DNA from: Bacteroidales bacterium UBA3844
GTDB lineage: Bacteria; Bacteroidota; Bacteroidia; Bacteroidales; Paludibacteraceae
DNA: 64,000 bases
Direction of reading: 5' to 3'
Assembly (NCBI GenBank): GCA_002392915.1
Contig: DGHQ01000025.1
Location: 66,413-130,412, forward strand
The notes beneath the pieces were generated by a model. The model was not told the origin of the DNA, did not search any database, and saw nothing but the letters and a program-made list of their open reading frames with translations. Shown piece after piece: positions 26,701 through 35,085 of the stretch (its first letter is position 1; every line of letters begins with the position of its first letter). The translations under genes were made by a program, and so were the position numbers.

Positions 26701-29700
26701 ATGGCACGCATAGCACTAGCGATATATCATTTTTTAGAGCGAAACAGACTGTTAATGTATGTTTTGCTCTTTGTTAGTTTTGCTTTCTTCGTCTATGAAG
26801 GAACAAAAATGACCTACGAAGAGGACATCACACGTCTTCTTCCACAACCCAAAAACGAACACGGAGAAAATGTCGTTTTCTCAAATCTAAAGGTGAAGGA
26901 TAAGATTTATTTGGTGTTCAAACCAAATTCCGATTCCATAGACCACGAAACATTGGCAGCACGCTGTGACGAATACATGGATTCCCTTATTGTTCGTGAC
27001 AGTGCGAACAAATATATAGCCGACATTCTTTACAAGATAGACAACAACATGATGATGGGAGCAATGGACTACCTGTCGAAAAGTTTGCCAACATATCTTG
27101 AAGATGAGGATTACAAAGCAATTGATTCTTTGCTTACTCCAGATGCGGTGAAAGCGTCGATGGAACGCAACGCGGCAATGGTATATTCTCCGATGATGGG
27201 ATTGTCGGAGCTTGTATCCCGAGACCCGCTTGGAATGAAAGATGTTTTGCTTGGCAAGGTAGACAAGATGAAGGAAGGTCTTGGAGGCAGTTACGCCATG
27301 ATCAACCAACATTTTTTCACTCCAGACTCAGCTCTTTGCATCGCATTCATGTCGCCAGGATTCGCGTCTACTGATTCTAAAAAATCTGCGAAACTAGTCA
27401 CTGAAATGGAAGATGTCATCAAAGATTTCGTAGAATTGCATCCCGACGTCGACATCTACTATCATGGAGCCCCTGTGCAAAGCGTATACAATTCACGTCA
27501 GACAAAGAAGGATTTGGCATACACGTTGTCGATATCTATGGTATTAATCTGTATCGTCATCTGTTTCTGTTTCAAGAACTGGGACACATTGCCGATGCTG
27601 CTTCTACCAGTCGTCTACGGAGCATTCTTCGCGCTTGCAACTCTCCACATATATCAAGGTTCCATGTCGTTGCTAGCTTTGGGAATCGGTGGTGTAGTGC
27701 TTGGAGTGGCATTGAGCTACTGTCTGCACGTACTGGTCCACTACAAATATGTGTCTGATCCGGAGACGGTGATCAAAGACCAGACTACTCCCGTCATACT
27801 CGGCTGTCTGACAACAATCGGAGCATTCATGAGCCTTATGTTCACAGAGGCTTCTTTGCTTCGTGATTTTGGAAAGTTCGCATCTTTGGCTTTGGTCGGA
27901 ACGACATTCTTCTCACTTGTGTTCCTACCACATTTCTTCAATGTAAACAGAAATAAAAAGAATGAGAAAGCATTCAAGAAATTGGAGGCATTCAATTCAT
28001 ATCCTTTTGAAAAGAAGACGTGGCTGATCATATCTATTTTGGTAATCAGCATCATCTGTCTGTTCACAAAAAGTTTAGTACAGTTCGACACTGACCTAAA
28101 AAACATCGGATACAACGAGCCTCGAGTTTTGGAAAGTCAAGAACTTCTTGCAGACCATTCCACAAAAGAATACCGCACAATCTACTATGCGACAATAGAT
28201 GAAGACCTCGACTCGGCATTGACTTTCAACAAGACTCTGTACGCAGAGTTGGAAAATCAAAAGACCAACAAGAAAGTTTCAAGCTACGGTAACACAGCTT
28301 CATTGTTCATTACAACAAAAGAACAAAGATCAAGAATAGAGAAATGGAACAATTTCTGGTACGGAAAAGAGAAACGAGCAGAGAAGCTCAACACATTAAT
28401 GGCAGCAGAGTGTCCGAAATATGGATTCTCAATGGATTTCTTCCAGCCATTCTGGGGAATGCTTAATGCCAACTATGAGCCTACATCTCTATTTGAATCA
28501 GACGCATTCCCAAGCAGTCTGAAATCAAACATGATCGAATACACAGACGGCAAGTATATCTTGTTCACCCCTGTACAAATAAAGCCATCCGACAAGCGAG
28601 AAGTGACCGACCGTATTGTCGACACGGAAGTTTCAGGAGCAAGACGTTTTGTCATCATCGACCCATTCTACTACACAGAAGAGTTGGTAGAGATAATGAA
28701 CAACGACTTCAACGTAGCTTTGTTCATCTCAAGTATATTCGTTTTCTTGGTTCTTCTGATCTCATTCCGCAGCACAACACTCGCATTGATAGGCTTCGTG
28801 CCAATGTCGTTGAGCTGGTATATTGTGCTTGGAATCATGGGAATTCTAGGAATCAAATTCAACTTGGTGAACATTGTCATCAGCACATTCATCTACGGTA
28901 TCGGAGTGGACTACTCTATCTTCATCATGGATGGATTATTGTCTAACTTCCGAACTAAGAAACAATTGCTTGTTTTCCACAAGACAGCCATTCTGTTCTC
29001 AGCGTTTGTGCTCATAGTCGGAATTTCATCTCTGTTGTTCGCCACTCACCCGGCAATGAAGAGCATCGGATTCTCAACATTGGTAGGAATGTCGGCGACG
29101 GTGATCATCGCATATTCGTTGCAGCCATTCTTGTTCTACTGGTTTATCAAGCGTCGCACTCGAAAAGGACTTGCTCCTATCACTTTCTACAACCTTATGC
29201 ATCCAAAATCATTCTTCCGTCCAAACGGAATGAATGACGCTCAGAAGTTGAGAAACAACTATGAGTACAAAGGTCTTGAAGTGGAGCAAGGATTGAAAAA
29301 GGAGCTTGCGGCGACAACACACTACAAACTGTTCCTACGCGATGTGTTTGCAGCTCAAAATTTGCTCAACTATGGCTGTGGTGCCGCATACCTCTCATAC
29401 TGGTTTACACTTAAAAACGAGACTGTCAAAGTGTTCTCATTCGACGACGACAAAGATGATTTGCTTACAATAGCGTCATTCTGCTATTTGCGTAACTCAA
29501 GAATGACATTCTCCGCTGAAATCGACGACTTGGCAACTGTGCCAAGAAACGTGGAAAACGATTCGTTCAAGACTGACTCAACAGACAACAGTTTCTCAAT
29601 TGTTGTCATCAACCGTTCTTTGCCAAACACAGACGCCGACATGCTGGAGATTGCAAGCAGTGCTAAAATAGTGTATGTCAGAAAGAGTGTGTTGGACATT

Positions 29701-29778
29701 TTTGAATCTTCTGTCACAAAACTTGGTTTCAACAAGACTGCAGAAGACGATGTTTTTGTTCGTTACACAAAAGAGTAA
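26701..29778 (+). CDS. RND/MMPL exporter fused to a methyltransferase-like domain
   Basis: The first about 835 residues form an RND exporter of the MMPL type. TM1 is at about 16-33, with a periplasmic loop to about 270. Then come two five- or six-helix bundles with motifs GIGGVVLGVALSYCLHVLVHY (about 334-354) and FIYGIGVDYSIFIMDG (about 735-750). Such exporters carry polyene or acyl products to the outer membrane. The remaining about 190 residues are cytoplasmic and resemble a class I SAM methyltransferase: NYGCGAAYLSYWF at about 890 fits motif I and FSFDDDKDD at about 913 fits motif II. The motif I acidic residue is Asn and the third Gly is replaced, so SAM binding is uncertain. It is in operon with the enzymes before it and the oxidoreductase after it. 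Confidence 0.85.
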   Translation: MARIALAIYHFLERNRLLMYVLLFVSFAFFVYEGTKMTYEEDITRLLPQPKNEHGENVVFSNLKVKDKIYLVFKPNSDSIDHETLAARCDEYMDSLIVRDSANKYIADILYKIDNNMMMGAMDYLSKSLPTYLEDEDYKAIDSLLTPDAVKASMERNAAMVYSPMMGLSELVSRDPLGMKDVLLGKVDKMKEGLGGSYAMINQHFFTPDSALCIAFMSPGFASTDSKKSAKLVTEMEDVIKDFVELHPDVDIYYHGAPVQSVYNSRQTKKDLAYTLSISMVLICIVICFCFKNWDTLPMLLLPVVYGAFFALATLHIYQGSMSLLALGIGGVVLGVALSYCLHVLVHYKYVSDPETVIKDQTTPVILGCLTTIGAFMSLMFTEASLLRDFGKFASLALVGTTFFSLVFLPHFFNVNRNKKNEKAFKKLEAFNSYPFEKKTWLIISILVISIICLFTKSLVQFDTDLKNIGYNEPRVLESQELLADHSTKEYRTIYYATIDEDLDSALTFNKTLYAELENQKTNKKVSSYGNTASLFITTKEQRSRIEKWNNFWYGKEKRAEKLNTLMAAECPKYGFSMDFFQPFWGMLNANYEPTSLFESDAFPSSLKSNMIEYTDGKYILFTPVQIKPSDKREVTDRIVDTEVSGARRFVIIDPFYYTEELVEIMNNDFNVALFISSIFVFLVLLISFRSTTLALIGFVPMSLSWYIVLGIMGILGIKFNLVNIVISTFIYGIGVDYSIFIMDGLLSNFRTKKQLLVFHKTAILFSAFVLIVGISSLLFATHPAMKSIGFSTLVGMSATVIIAYSLQPFLFYWFIKRRTRKGLAPITFYNLMHPKSFFRPNGMNDAQKLRNNYEYKGLEVEQGLKKELAATTHYKLFLRDVFAAQNLLNYGCGAAYLSYWFTLKNETVKVFSFDDDKDDLLTIASFCYLRNSRMTFSAEIDDLATVPRNVENDSFKTDSTDNSFSIVVINRSLPNTDADMLEIASSAKIVYVRKSVLDIFESSVTKLGFNKTAEDDVFVRYTKE

Positions 29779-29796
29779 CCAATAACAGACGAGACG

Positions 29797-31278
29797 ATGA
29801 AATATGATGTTGTGATAATTGGAGCTGGGTTGGGTGGACTGGAATGCGGATACATCTGTGCAAAACACGGAAAAAGTGTCTGCGTGCTTGAGCAAGGTCT
29901 CACTCTTGGTGGCTCTCTTCAAGTGTTCAAACGCAAAGGCCACACATTCGACACCGGCTATCACTACATCGGAGCCTACGACAAAGGTCAATCGTTGCAC
30001 CGTCTTTTCGATTACTTCAACCTCACTCATCTTCCATTTCAAAAAATGGATTCCAATTATTTCGATGAGGTTGTCTACAAAGATAAATCCTACCGTTTCG
30101 CAAACGGGTATGATAATTTTGTTGACGCATTGGCTGAAGAATTTCCAAGCCAGCGTCAGAATCTGAAAAAATACGTTGACTTTCTATCAAAGGTCGGCGA
30201 CAATATCTTCAACCAGTTTTCTCCAAAAGATCTTGATTCTTTCTACACCGCTTCCCTATTCGGACAGTCGGCATACGATTTTCTGAAGGAGACATTCACA
30301 AATGAAGATCTGATAAATGTAGTTTCCGGCACAAGTCTAAAACTAGAATTGAAGAAGGAGACGTTGCCCCTTTACACTTTCGCGCAGATCAACGACAGTT
30401 TCATACGTAGTGCCTACCGATTGAAAGGAGGAGGCGGACAAATTGCGGAATCTCTTGCCGCAGACATTGAAAAGATGGGAGGAATCGTGAAGAAGAACTC
30501 AAAAGTGGATGAGTTGGTAGAAGTCGACGGAAGGATCGCATACGCACGTCTTGCCAACGGAGAGAAGATCCAAGGAGAGACATTCATCTCTAGTGCTCAC
30601 CCGTCTGCCACTTTGGAACTGGTAAAGGAGAGCTCTAAAATACGCAAGATCTATCGCAACAGAATTTCCCGTCTGCAAAACACGACAGGAATGTTCACCG
30701 CCAACATCAAGTTGAAAAAAGACACTCTTCCATATTTGAACCGCAACCAATATTTCTACGACACAGATGATGTGTGGAATGTTTGCGACGGAGACGATTC
30801 TCATATCAATGGTGCATTGATGAGCTATCAAGTGCCTGAAGACGGTGGTGATTATGCGGAAAATGTCGACATCATAGTGCCGATGTCTTGGGCTGCGGTG
30901 GAGCAATGGGACGGCACTAAAGTGATGCAAAGAGGTGAGGAATACGAGTCTATGAAACAGAAAAAAGCGGAAGAATGCGTGAATTTTGTTTCAAAATATG
31001 TGCCGCAACTGAAAAATGCAGTAGACACAATCTACACAAGCACACCTCTTACATATAAAGATTACGTTTCGACTGTGGAAGGCTCGGCATACGGTATACG
31101 CAAAGATTACAACAATGTCATGCAGACGTTGTTGACTCCACGCACTCCTATCGAGAATTTATTGTTGACAGGACAAAGCCTCAACCTACATGGTATTCTT
31201 GGCGTGTCAATGACGTCATTATTCACAACCGCTGAAATTGTCGGCATGGATACTGTGAAAGAGGACCTGAAGCTATAA
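29797..31278 (+). CDS. FAD-dependent oxidoreductase, CrtI/phytoene desaturase superfamily
   Basis: A 493-residue flavoprotein with an N-terminal Rossmann dinucleotide motif GAGLGGLECGYICAKHGKSVCVLE (residues 8-32) and the GGS...GHTFDTGYHYIG segment common to phytoene desaturase and carotenoid isomerase relatives. The C-terminal FAD motif LTGQSLNLHGILGVSMTSL is also present. It could saturate, desaturate or isomerise the conjugated chain made by the operon. It is the last gene, followed by a partial repeat unit and copy 6 of the dispersed repeat. It begins 18 bases after the exporter. Confidence 0.8.
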   Translation: MKYDVVIIGAGLGGLECGYICAKHGKSVCVLEQGLTLGGSLQVFKRKGHTFDTGYHYIGAYDKGQSLHRLFDYFNLTHLPFQKMDSNYFDEVVYKDKSYRFANGYDNFVDALAEEFPSQRQNLKKYVDFLSKVGDNIFNQFSPKDLDSFYTASLFGQSAYDFLKETFTNEDLINVVSGTSLKLELKKETLPLYTFAQINDSFIRSAYRLKGGGGQIAESLAADIEKMGGIVKKNSKVDELVEVDGRIAYARLANGEKIQGETFISSAHPSATLELVKESSKIRKIYRNRISRLQNTTGMFTANIKLKKDTLPYLNRNQYFYDTDDVWNVCDGDDSHINGALMSYQVPEDGGDYAENVDIIVPMSWAAVEQWDGTKVMQRGEEYESMKQKKAEECVNFVSKYVPQLKNAVDTIYTSTPLTYKDYVSTVEGSAYGIRKDYNNVMQTLLTPRTPIENLLLTGQSLNLHGILGVSMTSLFTTAEIVGMDTVKEDLKL

Positions 31279-31324
31279 GGATTGCAAAGGGCGGAATCCA
31301 TCGCATCCACCTATCACACTAAAA

Positions 31325-31483
31325 TGAGGATTGTTAAGGGCCCATGTTTGATTGATATTGGCCCTAACCCCTTCCTTAGTGCGAGCCGTAAGCGAGCACA
31401 TAAATTTAATAAAACCACAGAGAGAAAAAGTTCATAGAGAAAGACTTCGTCTTTTTATGAGAAAAGGAGGTTGGATTTCGATC
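31325..31483 (+). repeat. Dispersed intergenic palindromic repeat, long copy 6
   Basis: GAGGATTGTTAAGGGC, the CCATGTTTGATT variant arm, the TGCGAGCCGTAAGCGAGCACA hairpin, and the roughly 80-base tail ending GATTTCGATC shared with copy 1. A partial unit (GGATTGCAAAGGGCGGAA) precedes it at 31280. No gene is in the 325-base gap 31279-31602. Confidence 0.8.
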
Positions 31484-31602
31484 AGAAAATGGAAAATGAT
31501 TCACAAACTCACGTTAAATTATTTGATTTTCAATAGAGTATAAAACGCAAACAGATTAGACTTCTCTAAGTTTTAATCAAATCATTCTTAAAAGCACTCA
31601 TT

Positions 31603-32625
31603 ATGAAAGCACTATTTATCGGTGGCACAGGCACCATCAGCATGGCTATCACACGTTCACTAGCCACAAATCCAGATTGGGAACTTTATCTGTTAAACCG
31701 TGGTAGCCGTTCGGCGGAGCTTCCATCAAATGTCAAAGTCATAAATGTAGCCGACGTGAATGATGAAGCAGCTGTTGCTAAAGCTATCGGAGGTATGACA
31801 TTCGACACCGTATGCGATTTCATCTGTTTTCATAAAGAGCAGGTGGAACGAGACATCCGTCTGTTCAAAGGCAAGACACGTCAGTTTATGGTGATCAGTT
31901 CAGCCTCAGCATATCAGAAACCATTGTCGTCACATATTGTGAATGAGGCGACCCCACTTGCCAATCCATACTGGCAGTATTCACGTGAGAAAATAGAGAT
32001 AGAAGAAAGACTGATGCAGGAATACCGTTCCAACGGATTCCCTATCACAATCATACGTCCAAGCCACACATACGACGAACGCAGTATTCCACTTGGCGTA
32101 CACGGTAAGAATGGAAGTTATCAAGTGATAAAGCGAATGCTAGAAGGCAAACAAGTGATTGTGCACGGCGACGGCACATCACTTTGGACGATGACGCACA
32201 ACTCCGATTTTGCAAAAGGATTCATCGGTTTGATGGGCAATATTCATGCGATTGGAGAATCATTCCAGATCACATCAGACGAAGTGTTGACATGGAATCA
32301 GGTCTACCAGAGCATAGCAGACGCATTAGGAGTGGAATTCAAGCCATGCTACGTCGCATCATCATTCCTTGCATCAGTAAGCGATTACGACTTCACCGGT
32401 TCACTAATTGGAGACAAAGCCAATTCCGTTGTGTTTGATTGTTCCAAACTGAAAAGAGCAGTGCCAAGCTATTGTGCGACGACACGATTCGACCAAGGAG
32501 TGCGCAAGACTATTGCGAATGTATTGGCGACCCCAAGTTTGCAACGTCTTGATCCAGAATTTGACGCATGGTGCGACAAAGTGATAGAAGCGATGGAAAT
32601 AGCAAAAAAGATAGTGATAGGATAA
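31603..32625 (+). CDS. NAD-dependent epimerase/dehydratase-like SDR
   Basis: A 340-residue extended/atypical short-chain dehydrogenase. The N-terminal GGTGTISMAITRSLA Rossmann loop (residues 7-21) binds NAD(P). The Ser-Ser-Ala stretch near residue 103 (VISSASAYQK) and the YSREK motif near 124 give the active-site Ser/Tyr/Lys. The substrate is unknown; such proteins act on nucleotide or free sugars. The sugar porter starts 28 bases downstream, so a shared role in sugar uptake and conversion is suggested by context only. No canonical promoter was seen. Confidence 0.8.
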   Translation: MKALFIGGTGTISMAITRSLATNPDWELYLLNRGSRSAELPSNVKVINVADVNDEAAVAKAIGGMTFDTVCDFICFHKEQVERDIRLFKGKTRQFMVISSASAYQKPLSSHIVNEATPLANPYWQYSREKIEIEERLMQEYRSNGFPITIIRPSHTYDERSIPLGVHGKNGSYQVIKRMLEGKQVIVHGDGTSLWTMTHNSDFAKGFIGLMGNIHAIGESFQITSDEVLTWNQVYQSIADALGVEFKPCYVASSFLASVSDYDFTGSLIGDKANSVVFDCSKLKRAVPSYCATTRFDQGVRKTIANVLATPSLQRLDPEFDAWCDKVIEAMEIAKKIVIG

Positions 32626-32653
32626 AAAGGCTTAAACTATAAAACCATAGATT

Positions 32654-34057
32654 ATGTATAATAAGAAATTTGTCTGGTTTATGGCCTCCATAGCAGCGAC
32701 GGGAGGTCTGTTGTTTGGCTTCGACACAGGAGTGATCAGCGGAGCCATTCCGTTTATGCAGAAAGATTTGAATATCAGCGACAGCGGAATTGAGGACATC
32801 ACAACATTTGCGTTAATCGGAGCGATGATTGGAGCTTTAGTGAGCGGATATCTGAGTGACAAATTCGGAAGAAAACGAATCATTTTGGCAGCGGCGGTAA
32901 TATTCCTTTTGGGAGCAATTGGATGTGGCAGTGCTGACGGAGTGACAGGACTGATGGCAGCACGCATTTTCTTGGGCATTGGTATTGGAGTAGCATCATT
33001 CTCCACCCCACTCTATTTAGCAGAGATTTCACCAGCGAGCATACGAGGCACACTGGTATCAATGTTCCAATTGCTCATCACGGTGGGGTTGCTAGGAGCA
33101 TTTCTCAGCGACAGTGCCATTGCGGATGATGCGAACAACAGTTGTTGGCGAAACATGTTCTATGTAGGTGTAATTCCAGCCATCATACTCCTTGTCGGCA
33201 TGTTCTTCTTGCCAGAGAGTCCACGTTGGCTGTTAAGCAAAGGGCACGAGGCAGAGGCGATAAAGATTTTGGAAAAAATTGAAGACCCTTCGATCATAGC
33301 CGAAGAAGTCAACAAAATGAAATCAGACATTGCACAGACAAAAGAAGAATTGAGCATTACCGAAACATTCAAACAGAAGTGGATGTTTTATCCATTAATG
33401 TTGGCAGTACTAATCATGTTCTTCCAGCAAGCAGTAGGAATCAACACCGTCATCTATTATGGACCAAGCATTTTCCAGAAAGCAGGATTTGAAAGTGGAG
33501 AAGCGGCACTTATGGCACAGGTCAGTGTCGGAGTGGTGAATGTGATCTTCACAATAGCCAGTCTGTTTCTAATCGACAGAATCGGCAGAAGAAAACTATT
33601 CTTCTTAGGCATGACAGGAATGGTTGTGACATTGTTGATGATTTCATACGGATTCATAAGTTTGTCTGACGACGGCACAAACGGACGCTACTTGGTAGTC
33701 GCAAGTATGCTTCTATACATTGTCTTCTTTGCAATCAGTATGGGTCCATTAGGATGGTTGATCATCACAGAAGTTTTTCCAGTCAAGGTAAGAGGAGTCG
33801 GCAGTTCCATTGGATCATTAGCAAATTGGGGATTCAACTCACTTATCGTATGGACATTCTATAAATCAATCAAAGGATTCACAAACTTTTTCGGAGGCGA
33901 CGAGTCGTATGGAACAGCAGGTGTATTCTGTATGTTTGCTGCCATTGCCCTTATCGGAATTATTTGGGGATATTTCTTCCTTCCTGAGACAAAAGGAAAG
34001 AAATTGGAAGATATAGAAAGACATTGGAAAAACGGAGGATCTCCCAAAACACTGTAA
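32654..34057 (+). CDS. MFS sugar:proton symporter (XylE/GalP-like)
   Basis: A 467-residue major facilitator of the sugar porter family with 12 predicted transmembrane helices. Family signatures are visible: GGLLFGFDTGVISGA at helix 1, DKFGRKR after helix 2, PESPRWLL near residue 188, QQAVGINTVIYY in helix 7, RIGRRKLF after helix 8, and PETKGKKLEDIE at the C-terminus. These are diagnostic for proton-coupled hexose or pentose uptake such as XylE. It follows the epimerase-like gene and is closed by a bidirectional terminator. Confidence 0.93.
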   Translation: MYNKKFVWFMASIAATGGLLFGFDTGVISGAIPFMQKDLNISDSGIEDITTFALIGAMIGALVSGYLSDKFGRKRIILAAAVIFLLGAIGCGSADGVTGLMAARIFLGIGIGVASFSTPLYLAEISPASIRGTLVSMFQLLITVGLLGAFLSDSAIADDANNSCWRNMFYVGVIPAIILLVGMFFLPESPRWLLSKGHEAEAIKILEKIEDPSIIAEEVNKMKSDIAQTKEELSITETFKQKWMFYPLMLAVLIMFFQQAVGINTVIYYGPSIFQKAGFESGEAALMAQVSVGVVNVIFTIASLFLIDRIGRRKLFFLGMTGMVVTLLMISYGFISLSDDGTNGRYLVVASMLLYIVFFAISMGPLGWLIITEVFPVKVRGVGSSIGSLANWGFNSLIVWTFYKSIKGFTNFFGGDESYGTAGVFCMFAAIALIGIIWGYFFLPETKGKKLEDIERHWKNGGSPKTL

Positions 34058-34074
34058 TAGGATAAATAAAGATA

Positions 34075-34112
34075 AACGCCACGGATTTTTTACAGATCCG
34101 TGGCGTTTTTGC
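34075..34112. terminator. Bidirectional terminator between convergent genes
   Basis: AAACGCCACGGAT and ATCCGTGGCGTTT form a 13-bp stem around a T-rich loop, with T runs on both strands. It serves the sugar porter (+) and the glycosyltransferase (-). Confidence 0.92.
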
Positions 34113-34129
34113 TTTTTATAATTCAGCCC

Positions 34130-35083
34130 TTACTTCAGGTTTTCCGTCCTTTCTATGACATACAGTGGCCTTCTCTTAACCTCCTTATAGATCTTTCCCA
34201 CATATTCTCCCACAACGCCTATCGCCAACAGGACGGCACCGCCTATCAACCAAAGGCTGACCAACAATGATGTCCAACCTGGAATAGTGTGGCCTATATA
34301 GTGTGAATACAAACCATATCCGATCGCCAAAATTGCTATAAAAATAAAGAAAATGCCAAAAGAAAAAATCAGACGGAGTGGCTTGACACTGAATGATGTT
34401 ATTCCGTCGACTGCAAAATTCATCATCTTCGCCAACGGATATTTACTTTCACCAGCAAATCGCTCACTACGGTCGTAGTAGACATCTGCGGTCTTGAATC
34501 CAAGAGTGCGAACCATTCCACGCAAAAATAGATTTCGTTCAGGCATTGCCACCAACGCCTTCAATGCCGCACTACCCATCAATCGAAAATCCGCATGGTT
34601 ATACTTGACATCTGTCCCCATCACAGACATAAGCTTATAAAAAGCCAAAGCTGTGTTTCGCTTAAACCAAGTGTCTGTCGTACGTTCACGTCTCACACCA
34701 TACACCACCTCAACACCTTCATTATATTTGTCGACCATCTCAAAGATGGCATTTGTATCGTCCTGTAGATCAGCGTCGATACTGACAGCCATGTCACAAC
34801 ATTCAGAAACAAGAGTCAAACCTGCAAACAAAGCATTCTGATGACCAGCATTATGAGCCAGTTTAATGCCAGATACATGAGAATCATCCTTTGACAACTC
34901 GTCTATTATCTGCCATGTCTTATCTCGACTTCCGTCGTCCACATACACAACTCCACCGGAAACAATCTTCCCCGACTGCTCCATGCTTGTGATAACTTCC
35001 AGCAATCGTTTGTTTGTCTCATGCAAAACTTCCTCCTCGTTGTAGCAAGGAACGACTATTTTCAAAACTCCCTTTCTCATCAT
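34130..35083 (-). CDS. Polyprenyl-phosphate glycosyltransferase, GT2 (GtrB/DPM1-like)
   Basis: A 317-residue GT2 enzyme with a cytoplasmic GT-A domain. It has VPCYNEEEVLHETN near 11, DDGSRDKTW near 50 and the DXD motif SIDADLQDD near 97. Two C-terminal transmembrane helices follow (about 232-255 and 268-292). This architecture is that of bactoprenol glucosyltransferases (GtrB) and dolichol-phosphate mannose synthase, which load a sugar onto a lipid carrier for use across the membrane. It starts 2 bases after the upstream sulfatase-fold gene, so it is in an operon with it and with namZ. Confidence 0.85.
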   Translation of the reverse strand: MMRKGVLKIVVPCYNEEEVLHETNKRLLEVITSMEQSGKIVSGGVVYVDDGSRDKTWQIIDELSKDDSHVSGIKLAHNAGHQNALFAGLTLVSECCDMAVSIDADLQDDTNAIFEMVDKYNEGVEVVYGVRRERTTDTWFKRNTALAFYKLMSVMGTDVKYNHADFRLMGSAALKALVAMPERNLFLRGMVRTLGFKTADVYYDRSERFAGESKYPLAKMMNFAVDGITSFSVKPLRLIFSFGIFFIFIAILAIGYGLYSHYIGHTIPGWTSLLVSLWLIGGAVLLAIGVVGEYVGKIYKEVKRRPLYVIERTENLK

Positions 35084-35085
35084 TT

